From Strix aluco (taxonomy: Eukaryota; Chordata; Aves; Strigiformes; Strigidae): 64,000 nucleotides of DNA. The notes below the pieces were generated by a model. It searched no databases. It was given only the letters and a program-made list of their open reading frames with translations, and was not told the DNA's origin. Made by a program: the position numbers and the translations under genes. Of this stretch, positions 1-13,260 are shown piece after piece; positions within the stretch are counted from its first letter, which is position 1; every line of letters begins with the position of its first letter. The stretch spans positions 105,588,610-105,652,609 of the forward strand of contig NC_133934.1 of NCBI RefSeq assembly GCF_031877795.1, written 5' to 3'.

Positions 1-2544
1 CATTTTTCTCCCCTGCCCATGTCACCACTAGATTTAGACCAGCTCTTCCCAGGACCGGGCTCAGGCTGCTGCTTGTGCCCATCCCGAGTCATAGCGTGTA
101 GCAGGAGGTGGCTCTGCTCTGGGTGAGCAGCATCAGTGGTCCTGCGCAGGCTGAGTGAGAACATCCTGCTCATGACGTTTCCCTCCCAGCATCTCCCTGA
201 CGCATGGGGACAAGCCCCAGCACCCTCCGGCTAGCCCTGCCCTCCCACCTTGGAGGCCTGGAGGTGCTGGAAGGGTTTGCGGAGAAACCTCCTCCCAGCT
301 CAGAGCAGCGCCAGCGCAGCTGCCACACGCGGCATCACATCTCGGAGCCGGTGCACAGGTGCCCCAGGCCAATTTTTCACGCCAGCAGTTGAGTCTCCAA
401 ACATAGAGCTTGGAGACCAATCCTGTGAGTGGCTCTGCTTTTCAAAAGATACCTGAAGCGTTTCACTCCAAAAGGAAGCTGGCTTAAGTGATGCACCTGA
501 AAAACACTGGGGATCAGTGGAACCTCCCCTTCCAGGCTGAGCAAAGCATTTGGGCTGGTTTGCTGTCTTTTTGATTTGACAGAGAAGCAGCAACAGAAAG
601 ACAATTTAGAGGAAATCTATAATGGACTTTTCTTTTTTTCCCCCCTCTCTAATGCCGTGGCTTGGCCCTTCAGCCAGAAAAGTCATTCATTTGCCCATCT
701 CTAATTCTATGGATAGAGAAATACTGGCTGAAGACCTTGCCTGAAATTATCCCCTGAAAGCACCAGTAGAGCTGTGTCCTGTGGGCAGTGCCTGCCAGTC
801 TCAGGCTCGGGTACAAAGCTTTAGAAAATGGGCAGGAAAAAGCCAAAATCTACCTGATTCGGAGACCATGCTTGCAAGGGAGCTGAAAAACAATTCCAGG
901 CATGGATATTAAATGGGAAGGAGGGCGATGAAAGGGTAAGAAAGCCTTAGGGAAGGGGAATGGTGTATTGGTGTCTGGGGTCTAATGCTGATGGGGACGG
1001 TGTGGCACCAGGGACACCCGGAGGGGAGAGTGGCGGGCAGGAAGGGCAGAGCTTTGGGCTGCCCATCAAGGTTGCTCCTGGGAAGCTGCGAGCACATCCT
1101 ATCCCACGCAGAGGGGCTGTGAAGGGGGCAGCCGAACCGCGAGGGCCTGAAGTGCCCATGCCTGTGCCAGGGAGTCATTCCCCACAGCCTGCAGGGTGCT
1201 CTGCTGCAGGCTGCCAGGCCAGGCAGGACTGGCCCCTTTGGGGTTTGCTCCACAGAGCTTGCAGGTAGCAGAGGGGGATTTTAATGGGCAAGTTTTTGCT
1301 GAGTGCTTGGTCACCTCTCTGCAAGTGATGGTGACATCTGCAGGCTAGGCTGGGGGCAGGGAGGGGTTGAGTACCACGCAAAAGCTGTACAAATTCAATG
1401 TGCTGGAGCTGCAGCAAATTACTCATTCTTTAATAATGGTGTTTATTACCTGCCTCTGATGGTGGTTCAGGGAGCCAAAGTGAAGCAGATTCAGCTCCCC
1501 AAAGCTTTAGCTCTGCCAGCCATTTTCATGACACAAGAAACTTTTGCTGGAGAAATGCAGTCACTACATTTTGGCTTGGGTAATTCCTTCTCCTGACAGG
1601 CTACAAAGTAACCAGCTATTATCCCCCAGAGACCAAGGCTCGCAGGCAGGCTCAGACCCCACTCCTCTGGTTATCCCTGGTATTTGCATAGTGCTACCTT
1701 TCTTCTGGGGAAAAGGTTTCTACTGGTGGCAGATCCCGAGCTCATGAAAAGGAAATTTATTTTTTTCAGAAGCAAAGCAGGCAGCCCAGTAAAGTGGGTT
1801 TGGGGAGAGCTGCACTGCTTTTGTGAAACCCGCAGCAGCTTCAGAGAAGGAATTATAAACAGGCACTGGGCAGAGGCGGAAAACGCTTCCCTTCAAAACT
1901 CCTGAATGCGCGGCTCTTCCCACAGACACAAGCCGGGAGGGCATCCACAGGGCTATAGAGAGATGGTGCTGTTTAGGGGAGTCATTTCCTTGGCACAATT
2001 CACAGCGCTGGCAATAGCCCTCTCAACCAAGGTCCCCAGACCATGCCCCTGCCCGAGTGCATCCCAGGGATGTGCACCCAGGGTGGCCAGCGACGGGGAG
2101 GTTCCTGCCAGCTGTTGAAGCTACTCAGCAGAAGGAAGACAACCCCCAAACTTCAGCCGGCAGCTGAGCTGCTTCCCGGGGAGGGAGCCCCGATGGCTGC
2201 CTGGGTCCAAGGTGCCATTGCAGTTGCTCTGACGTACCTGGCCTCCAAAACTTTTGCTGAAATCCTTACATTTTGCCCACCTCTGATCAGATAATTCTGT
2301 CAGAGCCTCTGATCAGGTAATTTTATCCTGGTTTCTCCAGGTTGCAGCCTTTCATCTTTGTAGCCCCCAACACATTTTCTGACCCCCCTGGGACCAACCT
2401 GAGCTTGGTGCCAGTCTGGCTTTCTCTGGGGACGTGCTGCCAGCCCACAGGAACAGCCTGATGATGCTGGGATGAGCACACGGACCCCCCAGGAAAGCCA
2501 CCTGCCTGTCTGAGCAGTGATGTCCCCATCCAAGAGCGGTGCGC
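1..2544. other. non-coding stretch, nothing recognised
   Basis: I see no open frame with flanking splice sites and a recognisable protein family, no RNA gene and no clear repeat. Composition is ordinary for bird intergenic or intronic DNA. If the leftward donor at 2,554 is real, this stretch would be the first intron of a gene continuing beyond the left edge. Confidence 0.5.
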
Positions 2545-2830
2545 GGGTCCTTACCTGCGTGTCAAGGAAGGGCTCACCCGCCAAGTTGGAGTGTCGGCGG
2601 CAGAAGTGAAGCATCGGCGACAGGCATGACCATGGCCAGCAGCGGCTCGGCTGCGGGGATGCCGCGGCCTGTCGCCCGGGTGGGCGCCCGGCGGCCCTGT
2701 GGCGGCCCGGCCGTGGGCTGGCGGGAGCGTTGAGGAGCTTGGGGAGCGGCGCGGCGGAGCCCCAGCCGGTGCTGGGGTGTGCGGCAGCGCACCAGGCACC
2801 ACACGGGGCTGTGCAGCAGCAGAAAGCCCT
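2545..2830 (-). promoter_or_regulatory. CpG island with candidate leftward first exon
   Basis: This roughly 290-base block is far richer in CG dinucleotides than the flanking 10 kb and looks like a vertebrate CpG-island promoter. On the minus strand it contains CACGCAG followed by GTAAGG, a near-consensus 5' splice site, so a first exon could end at 2,555 and the intron begin at 2,554. An ATG at 2,614-2,612 opens a 20-codon frame that ends exactly at this donor in phase 0, but I do not recognise the peptide and the exon may be untranslated. In human the next gene on this side of NPC2/ISCA2 is SYNDIG1L, transcribed in this direction, so its 5' exon is the leading guess. No SYNDIG1L coding sequence is visible here. 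Confidence 0.45.
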
Positions 2831-5800
2831 CTAGCTGCAGCAAAACCGTACTTCACATTCGTGTCCAGAGACCCCACACTCACTCGCTGCCTCTCTGGCT
2901 CGCTCTCACACGCCGGCTGTGGTATCACCAGTTCCTAAGGCTCACTAATGAGAGCTGTGCACCCCGTCACTGCTCCTCTTCTCCCGACGTGATTTCTTCT
3001 CCTGCTGGTTTAGATAACAAGGCAGAAACTCTCTCCTTTCTCTTCTGGTCGCTGCATTTTCCAGGGCACAGCCCTTTCCACTCCCCCAGCAAGAGAAAGA
3101 CCCAGTGCCAGTAAGCAGAGTTTAAAGGAAAAGGATAAATGAGATTTCTTGCTGCCTGAGCCAGTGCTGAGGGGTCAGGCGGCCCGGCCTGGGGGCTGCA
3201 TCCCAGGGGCAGACAATTAATTTGCTGGTTCAGCCAGGTATTTTTCTGCCTTGCTCTGTAAGGACCCAGGTGGGATGTTGATTTGCCTCACACACACCTG
3301 GGCATCACTCCAGTTAGTGGAGATAATCCCTGTTTGCACTAGCACAGTGGGAGTCAACACTGCAGCCCTGGCAGCCCAGGTGATGTCCCACGGAGCAAGT
3401 GCTGCTCCCCCACATTCTGGCAGCTCCCTGAGTCCTCCACTGTCTCCTTGCTTGCTCTTAACCTCCCTGAGTGCCCTGCCAGCAGCTCCCCCCAGCTCAG
3501 GAGCACCCAGCACTGGGAAAACTGCTAGCAGATACACAGGTGGCTGGAGCCTGGTCCAGCTGAGGGGACCTGCTTGATCATGGGCAGAAAGCTGCCTGCC
3601 TTCACCCATCCCCAGTGCTGCTCTGTCAGGAGCAGACCACACCAGGCGGAACCAGGTGTGACTGACAGCCACCCGTGCCCACCACCCACACTACCCAGCA
3701 GTCACCCCTCACAGCCTGCACCAGGGGCCCCTCGGGACCACCCTATGGCTCCACAGCACAACGTGGCTTTCTGGAGGTCCAGGCTTGACTCTAACACCTC
3801 CCAGCTTCTTCCCCGTGCTGAACTGACAGGTGACAGGTTATGTGCCAGGCAGGCAGGTCTCACGATCCCATTCCCAGAGGGGCTGGGGCTCTTGCAAGGG
3901 GAGGAGATGGCAGGGCAACCTCCCCTCTGCTACAGGTCCCAGAGGTTCAAGTCTTTCCAGTAGCAGCAGCGAGATCCTTCTGCAAAACCAGAGGCTGGAT
4001 TACACAGGCTAACAACAGGACCGAAGCATCTCTGAAGAACCAGTGATGAGTGGCCAGCTTTCCCTCCCTGGGGGTGATCTGCATGTCCCACTGTCAGCGT
4101 CCTCCAGCAGGTCTGTGAGGGATGTGAGCCCAGAATGCCAGCTGGGGGGCTCAGCCGGGAGGCTGTCTTCCAGGATGTCAGCCAGAGTGCAGAGCTGCTG
4201 CTATGAACGGAGCCATCTCCAGGGAAAAGGTGTCCCTGTTGGCCAGACCCAGCCAGCATAGCTTGAGGGGGCTCTGAGAAGGAAGTAGTCCATCCCCATG
4301 TCCCTAGGGAGTGGAACAGACAGGAAAGGGCTTGGTATGCAGCAAAGGAGGTTTGGCATCTCAGTCATCCCAGGTCTGTCAGTTCAGGTTAGAGGCATCT
4401 TTTGGAAATGGCCTCAGCACTCTGCCTTGGGGCAGAGAGACAGAGCAGGTGACTTGTAGTGGCCCCTCCAGCTCCAGTGACTCAGCCAAATTCCCAGTGG
4501 GTGTGAAGCAAAGCTCTGGCTGTGCACACCCCAGGATGTTGAGGTCCTCAGTCCTGTGTGGGCACGGGGTGATCTGCAGCCCTGTGGGGAATCAGGGGAG
4601 GCAGTGGGACTTGCTGTTGCATGGCTGGGAAGAAGGAGGTTTGGTGACAATCTGCTTCCCCAGATGAAAGTCCCATAAGAGTCCTGCCTGCATCCCTGGG
4701 AGTCTGTGGGGATGTGGTCAGCTGGAGCACAGCCTGCCACCAGCTGCCTGCTTTCCTGTTGTTTGCCTTAGTTATCAGACCCGGTGCAGCCCTGTCCAGC
4801 CAGTGTGTGCTAATTAAAGGCAAACAAAGAGGGCCTCATCACACATGGGCAACATTTTAGCAAGGCTGGAGGGGCTGTGGAGGTGAAGGGAAGTGAGATG
4901 TGGGCTTGAAAGCCCTTCTCTCCATGCCATGGGGGAGCCTGAAAGAAAAACTCGGTCACTGGGTGAAGCATCTTCATCCACGGCTTGACAAGGCCCAGAG
5001 AGCTGCCTTGGCTTTACACTGTGCCAAGGTTCCAAGGCACCCAGCAGAAGGTGAGTGGGTGAGCAGGGAGGATGGCTCGTGGAGGCAGCACTGCCACTGT
5101 GGTGTGCATAATCACCTCCACCACAGCTGCCCCTGCACAGTCCCTGCTGGCTGCTTTCGTCAGTCTGGGGCAGCTGCTCCATCCTTCGTCGGGGCCGCAC
5201 ACATTGCTGGATTAACACACAGGCGCTGCAATTGCCCGGCGGGGCAGGGGATTAGACCTCGCCAACTTTTACAGATACACTGCTTAGTGGCAGAGCTGCA
5301 GCACTGTTTCTCCTGTTTTAGCGATGATAAGGAGACATTAGCATCCCAAATCAAAGTCTCTCTGACCTCGGGCAGCTCTGAGAGAAATGTATGCATGCAC
5401 AGATATTATATGTACATACTAGTGCTTATAGAGTTATGGTGAGCACCAGCCTAAGCTATGTTTTGGGGCTTTGCTTTTATAATTGCAGGCATTTAGTCCA
5501 GATTAGAGAGGGGCAGTGTCCCTGGGAGGTGACATGAAGCAAAAGGGCTGTGTGACCTAGAAGAGTCGGTCAGAGATGAACAACCTCCAGGGCACTGAGG
5601 ATAAGCTGCCAGTTAGAAACTTTCCTGTCCAGAGAAGGAAAAGGGACAGACTTTGAATGGAGTGCAGCAAAATGCATGGAGCTTCCCACTCCACTGAAAC
5701 ATCTTGTTGTATTTATGCATCTACTGGGATGAATGAAAGGAAAATGTATCAAAATGGCCATTTGCTCTCAGCTGCAAGGGAGACCTTTGGCAAGAGCCCA

Positions 5801-6594
5801 TCCAGCAGAAGGGAATGAGATCTCATTACATTAAATATTAGCTGATGCACTATCACATTGGACTTGTTATACCAGCTAAATGATGGCCCTCTTCAAAAAA
5901 TAATTAGAAAAAATGTTGCTATAGACATAAAATATGTGAGGAAAAGGCTGTGCTTGTGTTTCAGGGCTGCCTCGCACTGGAAGGTGGGGTTTTGTTTTTG
6001 ATTATGTTCTCTCAAACATTAAAACCTCCCTGCCAATATGTCCTGAGCTTCACATGCTTCATCTAACTACAGACATAGCAACAGATAAATATGCCACGAC
6101 AAATTTGGTAACATTACTTTATTGACAGCCAAAAAAACCCCAGATCACTCGAGACTGAAAGCCTGAACTCCTGCCAAACAGTCGCAAGCAGAGAGCTGAG
6201 ATGAAAGATTTCGCGCCAGAAAGGGACAGAAACTACTAAAACCCCCAATAACTGGAAGGCCTCCACGAAGGTGAGGACCCAACTGCAGATCATCCTCAAA
6301 GAAGCAGAAACAGAGAGCGGAGGCACAATGAAGGGGAAACAAATCACACCTGAGATGACTGGATGTTGCTGCTCAGGAGGCTGCATCAGTGGGACAAGAG
6401 GACATCAGGCAGGACCTGCTCGTCAGAGGCACTCTGTGCTTCCTGTGCCAGCAAAATAAGTGGGGGGATTTGAAGTACCTATTTATGATGACTGGGGGGA
6501 GCACTGAACAGATTAAAGTTATATCTGCAGCTATTAAAAATGATCAGATTAGTGAAATCTAGAGACAAGAGAGAAGCTTCAGAGGGATCAGACA
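2831..6594. other. non-coding stretch, nothing recognised
   Basis: Both strands were read for exons, repeats and RNA genes. Open frames such as the 180-codon frame at 4,900-5,442 lack homology I can recognise, lack compositional support and have no splice context. No clear repeat was found. Confidence 0.4.
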
Positions 6595-6945
6595 AAGCTA
6601 ATTAATTGGGCAATGTGATGGGAGAAGAAATTAAGCATAGACAGGGAGAAGGTAAAGCATATTGGAAGGAACGACTTCAACTCTTCATAATCACTAGTGG
6701 TTTCTAAATTAACTGGAAGCATGAAGGGAAAAAAAGATGTGGGTGTATCTGTGGACAATACAGTGAAAACCATCTGGTTAATGTACAGTGGTGAGGGAAA
6801 AAAAAACCCTAACATGCTGTCAGATTGCTTTCATAGCGGGATACAGAAAATAATAAAAATATTACAGTACCGTGTTGGTAGTGACTCAGCTGTTATGGAT
6901 AAGTTGAGGTTTTTCAATTAGAAGACAGATTCGGACCATTTATTG
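6595..6945 (+). repeat. ancient CR1/L3-like LINE remnant
   Basis: The order of degenerate blocks matches the 3' part of ORF2 in old CR1-type LINEs. A TTTCTAAATTAACTG block (about 6,701) is followed by a GTGGACAATACAGTGAAAAC block (about 6,751), then an A-rich block with AACATGCT (about 6,805), and finally a TTTTTCAATTAGAAGACAG-like block near 6,910. In the CR1 consensus these encode the segment after the reverse transcriptase palm. The copy is riddled with indels and has no intact frame. Family assignment rests on remembered consensus order, so the subfamily is uncertain. Confidence 0.5.
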
Positions 6946-9900
6946 TGAAAAATACAGTTAAAAAAATAAAGACTTCTGTAAAAGTGAAGCGCCAAGCCTT
7001 GAAGCGCAGAATGAAGATTTTAAGCATTTATGAGGAAATCTGGCCATTTAGGAAGCGACAGTAAGCAAGGTGTAAGCTGCAGGTCCCTTACGAAACATAG
7101 CACCTAGCATCAGATTTTGTCATGCCTCTGATATGACTAGCACCTGATAACATAAGTCTCCAACTTCCCATGTAGTTAAAGCTCCCGAGAAGCCCATGTC
7201 TGCAATATAATTGAATAGCCTCCTTCTGGGATTAGTGTCATTTTCCTCCCTCTCAGTAAATGTTGGCTTCTGAGGAGACTGAAGACTAGAACGCTTCAGT
7301 GCAGAAAAATCCAGGGGGAAGTCCCTTCTTACACCCTGCTTGCCCCCAAGCACCCATGGCCCTGACAGTGTCTCCTGCAGCCATGCTGAAGCAGGGATCT
7401 CTTCTTCCTACCCCTTCCCAGTGGTGCTGGAGCAGCATTCAGGCTGCCCAGTGCCGGGCACTTTGCTTCAGCAGATGATGGATGGAGGAAAGCAGTTGCC
7501 TTTGGAAAGCTATTCAGAGCACCTGAATTTTGTGGTAATTAAGCTCTCAGTTGATGCGCTGTGAATAAACATTCAGTGGGACCTTTTTCCTCGGTTCGGC
7601 TAGGGAGCCTTTTAGATGCTTAAAGTACGTGGCAGCATCTCCAGCTCCTCACAGACTAGGAAACTGGACATCCTCCTGGACAGTTGCTTGGATGCCTGTC
7701 CCATTTGGGATGACAGAATGTGGAGGTCTTTATCAAAAAGGGCAAGTCCTCATGCGGGCAAGGGACCTCCATGAATTCCAAATGTCCCCTTCAGATCTGA
7801 TGCTCCTGGGCAAGAGCCAGGCAAGGTGTAGGCTGGGAGAGCAGCGAGCAGTGCAGGATGTACAGGGATGTAGAGTGGGGCAAGGACTGAGAAGGAGGTG
7901 GTGTGTTTAGGTGCATGCACGTCATGGATGTGTTCAGGCAAACAGCAGACATCTGGAGGATGAGCAGGATAGGGAAGGGAACCCTGTGTGTTGTCTAGCT
8001 GCTTTGCCTCACTCTGGCAAAGCAAAGCAGCTCTAAACCCAGAATAGCTGGTCCATATGCTTTGGCTGCTTTCACCCACAACCAGAACCTTGTGGTAAAT
8101 CTGGACATGAAAGACAACAGTCTTTTAAAAAAACAGATTTGAGCTGGTGGGACTACCTGTCTGCCATGGATGAGCTCGGTATGGTCCTTCCAGTCTGATG
8201 TGTTGTGATTCTGTAACCAGGTAGTGTTTGGATGGTGTCATTGAATGGCAGAGCTGAGATTGCTGTTGAAGGTGAAAGTCCAAGTTATGAAGAAAATCAA
8301 GGGGAAAAAGCCACACAACCCCAAACCTGCCATGTAGCCTGTACCGAAAATGCTCAGTGAGCTTCAGCTGTAAAAAATGCAGATGTGTTTGGACCAGGGC
8401 AGAGTGTTTGAGACCTGTCTCTGCACTTCTGCATCCTATTATGTTGAATTTAGGGCATAAACTGAAGACTTCACTCTGACATAATTCTTCCCAAGAATAG
8501 AAGTCCATGACATGTGCTTGCCTGGCAAACCTTGCCCAACTCCAGTCAGGATGGAAGTGAGGTCAATGGCTGATGAACATGATTCAGCCTTCCTGCTACC
8601 AGGGCTGGTTCTGCTGCTGATACAGTCTGCAGCCTCTAGTCCCTGGAGCCTTTGAGGACAAGAAGAAAATAGCAGGATTGAGCTGTGTTTTGAGAGGAGA
8701 TGACAGAGAGTGAACTCCCCATGTCCCACAGCTGGCTTTAAGCCAACAGGGTTCAGTCCTGTAATCCCATGAGGGCCTGATCTGCGATGCTTCACTTCCT
8801 CCAAGGTTCATCATTGTTTTTCTGTTCCCTCTCATTTTTCAGAGTTGCCCTGCTCTGCCCAAAAAGGCCGTGTTGAGCAAGGATGTGACCCAGCCTGTGC
8901 ATGTGGGGACATGGGCAGCCACAGCGGTTGGGGGTTCTCAGTCTTTCTCTGTGCCACGATGTGGCTGTGGAGTGTTTAAGTGCAGCCCCAGCAAAGACAG
9001 CGCCTACCTGCAGTGGCAGGCACCTGCTTGAAAGCAGGTCCCCCACTGACTAATGGCTGAATAAACTGTCTTGAGAGGCTGGCAGACTGAGCCCTGGGGA
9101 CCTCCTCACTCAGCTATTGGCAAGAGGCAAAGTCTCTGGAAACGAAGCTTTACAAGACTGCCAAAGCCTGAGATAAAAGGCAGGCAGCAGGGTTAGGAAG
9201 AAGATATCAAGGTGCAGCTGTGTGAGCACCACAGGGACTTTCCCTGCTTGTGCTTGGTCCCTTGCTGGCTCAGAGGAAGGGCAGAGGTGTGCTGCATCCC
9301 TGTCTGCAGGATCCCACAGCCTCCTGCAGACCCTCCAGCATTCCCCTGCCCTCTCCCGAGGGCTTGTGCTCAGCTCGCAGGCAGCTGGGTGCATGAGGCA
9401 ACCTCCACTTCACAGCTGGGGAGCCGACCTTGCACCAGGGGAACCTCCTGTGCAAACCGCTGTGCACACTCCTGCAGATCTCTGGGCTTCTCCTTTTTTC
9501 AAAACTCCTTCCTGATATCAAGCTTCTGGGAAACTGATTGTGAACATTTTAAGGAAATTTAGCTCGGCAAAAAGGAACAGAAGGACTTTGCCCCCCAAAC
9601 ACTTAAAAAATATCGAAATTCACTTGAATAAGCAAAAAAATGGCTGAACTGTCATGCATGAGGCACATGAATCATCTTTGGAGAGGAAAGCGATCCTGGT
9701 GATGTCTGGGCTTGAAGTAACAGTAGTTAACATTATAATGACTCATACCACATATGCGTCACATCGTTTTTCATTAAGAGCAGCATTCTGGTGTCCTGTG
9801 ACTAACTGGAAGCTGGAATCGTGGTCCTAAAGCCTTGGGTCGGGTACTTGTCTTGCCCATATGCTCTGGCTGAGTGCCAAAGGCTTTATCAGCCTTCAAA

Positions 9901-12900
9901 TATTAAATAATAATAATAATTCTCAGATCAAACACTTGATTCAAATGACAAAATGAGATGGGCTTTGGAGCTGCCATCCCCAGGGAGTGGTGTGGTTTTA
10001 ATAGGGAGAAAATGGATAAATTGAGGGCAGGCACCTCCAGAGAGCCCCTTCTTCTGGTCCTAGCTCATTAATGTCAAACCAGGCTCTGCAGCCCATTTCT
10101 GATCTTCAGACAAGGTCAAAATTTCCATTTTTGTCTCTCCACAGAAAGACCTTGGATTCTTTTTCAATAACCCTATGCCCCCCCCAGCATCCTCCGAACA
10201 AATCTTTTGATCTGTGTAAATCCCTGCTAGCAAGCCACGCATGTCAGCTCCTGCAGCCCGAGCCACTCAATCAGCATCAGCCAGACCAGCCTGTGTCCCA
10301 CCAAGCCTCTTGGTTTGCCTGTACTTGCCAGGGACCAGAGCTAGTGCTGACACTTCACCCTGAGAAACAGAGGTCTGGAGGCTGGAGGAGTTTGGAGTGA
10401 TAGAGGTGGAGGGGTAATGGCAAGCAAGAGATGCAATGCAAGGATGGATGAGTCAGGGAGGGAGAAATGCAGGGAGAGTTGGGGAATGAATTAGTGGTAA
10501 CTAATTGAGGACAACCTCAATTTTTTGAGGGCAGCAGCTGCAGCTTTTGAGGGCTCAGACCATTGCACCTGGTCAGGGCAGGTGGCAAGGCTCTGGGATG
10601 ATGCCACCTCCCCTGGCCAGGCCAGCCTTCTCCAGCATCTAAGCCTTACTGCTGCCCCGTGGGCTTGGCCAGGCTATTTTGGGGTTTGCTTTCAGTCTGC
10701 TGGGGGAAGAAAGGGGCTGGTGTGCAGCATGCCCACCCAAGGTGGTGCTCATGGACTATTGCCTCTGCTTCAATGACAAAATGCTCAGATTATATCAAGA
10801 ATTGATGAGTGGGGGGAGGAAATTACCAGGAAATGGGAGGCGAAGGCAAGGAGACCCCCAGGAACACCATGTCATAGGAAAAATGGGAGATACTCAGTGC
10901 TGGGATACAAGCCAAGGATGTGCTGAGCTGCCAGGGGGATGGTTTCAGACTCCTATGCCACAACTATGTTGTGGTGGCAGCATAACTTCACTTCACAGAG
11001 GACCACCACAGACTTGAACCGATATCACTTGTTGGCCATGGTCGCCTTGTTTTGGTGCTGATAGAGCTACCGCACACCCATCCAGGGCTGGAGCCCTCCA
11101 TGCAATGGGATTGCAATGAGCAGTCCCTAAATTGACTGCTGTAGCCCGCAGAAGATCACAAGATGGGTACCGCAAGAAGTTGTGCAATCACCTCTGTGTG
11201 GCTGGGAAACACCCCTCCTGCTCAGACCTGCCTTGTGATAAGGCTCTGGAGAGCCTAGTCCATGAGATGGGGGGGAAGCCCTGGTGCAAAGCAGTGGCAG
11301 ATGCACTTATAGCAAGAGCGACTTCCTTTGGACATCCGTGGAGTCTCATGTTCTCAGGGCAATGGCTCCTCCAGGCTCTGGGCCCTGCTAAAGCTTGTGC
11401 CATCAGCTTAAAACCACTCTTCATAACCAAGTTGTCCTCCAGCATAATGACAACATTGGACCTGAGTGCAAGCAGAGTAGCCAAGGGATATGCTGAAGTT
11501 ACCACATCAAACTGCAGAAAGAGAAAAACTATGATCTGGAAGATAGCCATGGTGCTAAAACCACTTTACCTCCCTCCTATCTGAATAATATAGACCAGCC
11601 AAACAGATTTTTATCCAACTTTACAAAATATACCACCTATGGGCTGAAGGAAGCAAGAGAAAATGCATCTCAAAGGGTAGTATTTGTATGGAAAATGATG
11701 AACTACCAAAAATAAGTGCTTATAATTGAAGTTCCCTCTCTATCATTGCAGCAGGACAAGGACAGTGACATCCCTGCTGAAGAGCAATCGCTATCATGGG
11801 TGGCACTGATGCACCATCTGAAATCCATAGCAGACCAATAATCATTCACATCAGCTGCTGAAATACCTTGTAGGGGCTATATTAACAGGAAGAAGAGTCT
11901 TACAAACCTTGGGAGGCGAGATTGCCTGGAGATAGAGACAAAAATACAATAACAGTGGGGTTCAGAGGGAAACAGCAGTCATATAAATTGCCCATTCAGC
12001 TTTGCCTCGCTAACCCCAGGACAACACCCGAGCTGGACCTGTGACAAGGACAGCATCTGCAACCATTTTGGTACCACACTGACTCAGACTAGCTCTGAGG
12101 TACTTTCACAAGCAGGCAGGCCGTGGTGGGGAGCTTTAATCTAAGGAGAAGTAGCCAATATATTTGTTTTCTTGTGGATGCTTGGCTGTAACAGCCAACT
12201 GTGCATGAAGTCTGTGCAGCTGCTTGTTTTTTATTTGGGTCCCTTCTCAGGGTTATAGATCTAGCTGTACCAATAACTGCCTCAACCTCAGACTAGAGAT
12301 CATTTATAAACAGGAAAGTATTTCAAGTGTTGAGTGTGCCAGGCTATGACATAAATGGTAATAGTTTGGAGGGACTGTGCCATAATCAATTGACTTAAGA
12401 TACTGTTATCTGTGAGACAGTTAAAGATGCAAACTCAAAAGCACATTTCTAAAAGGTGAGAATACAAAATAAAAATGTTTTACAAGCCCCTCTGGCTCTC
12501 CAAAAGCCATTGATGCGTTTCTAACACAGCATGTCACACTCATCAGCACAAATAGCATCACGGCTGTCCTGAAGGGGCCTGCCTGCCTGTCCTTTTCCTC
12601 CCTCTCCCTGCACCAGCTGGGAGGGACCCACATGTGCAGCCCTGTGGACTCAGAGCCACTGTTCTGGGCCTGAGCAGGTAAGGCCTGAAGACCTAAATGA
12701 CCACGTAGCTTCTGGATTGAGGTCTCCCAGACAGTGTCGCCTCATAGCAGCACATCCAGAATGTGTGGCTGGACACTGTTACGAACTGCAGCACCTCTCA
12801 GCTGACCGAAGGTCCTGTGTTTTTAAAAACAAGCTTCTACTCCAGACCGATGTGCCAACTTTGTAAAGTTGCTCTGACTGGGCTCTTCACAGCTGGGTAT

Positions 12901-13104
12901 CACTCCCCTGCACTGCATGCCACACCAGTGTGTTTTCGAAGCATGGAGTCCTGCAGCAGCTCTGCTGCCCCTGGAAACCAGGGAGGTGGGATACCAAAGA
13001 GCATTCTGTTTGTTTTCCCCCAGTTGTGCAATTTGCACAGGCTTTACCCTGATTTACTGCACCCCCTGATGACTTTGCAAGAGCAATAAATACCCACATG
13101 GCCA
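6946..13104. other. non-coding stretch, nothing recognised
   Basis: No conserved coding exon, RNA gene or young repeat is evident on either strand. Short open frames of 60-120 codons occur at the rate expected by chance. Confidence 0.4.
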
Positions 13105-13260
13105 TTTGGTTCAATTATTGTAATTCCCTCTCCACAGGGCTTCTCCATCGTCATTTGCAGGTTGTTCAGAAAGCAGCAGTACACTGGCTTGCTGGCTGGA
13201 CCTGCATTGGTCATATCATCTTCATTTCTGCTGCCTTTAAATCACTGGATTGACTGACTT
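13105..13260 (+). repeat. fossil of L2/CR1-clade LINE ORF2 C-terminus
   Basis: Conceptual translation of the plus strand from about 13,108 reads FNYCNSLSTGLL, then VVQKAAVHWL, then GHIIFISAAFKSLDW. This follows the hallmark C-terminal reverse-transcriptase string of L2/CR1-clade non-LTR elements: LDYCNxLLxGLP, then QxVQNAAARL, then HITPVLxxLHWLP. The preserved order over about 150 bases with many substitutions points to an old, dead insertion. The exact family needs a consensus search. Confidence 0.55.

Noticed and set aside
4900-5442. 180-codon plus-strand frame
   Set aside because: Amino-acid composition is unlike a conserved protein and no homology or promoter is evident; treated as chance.
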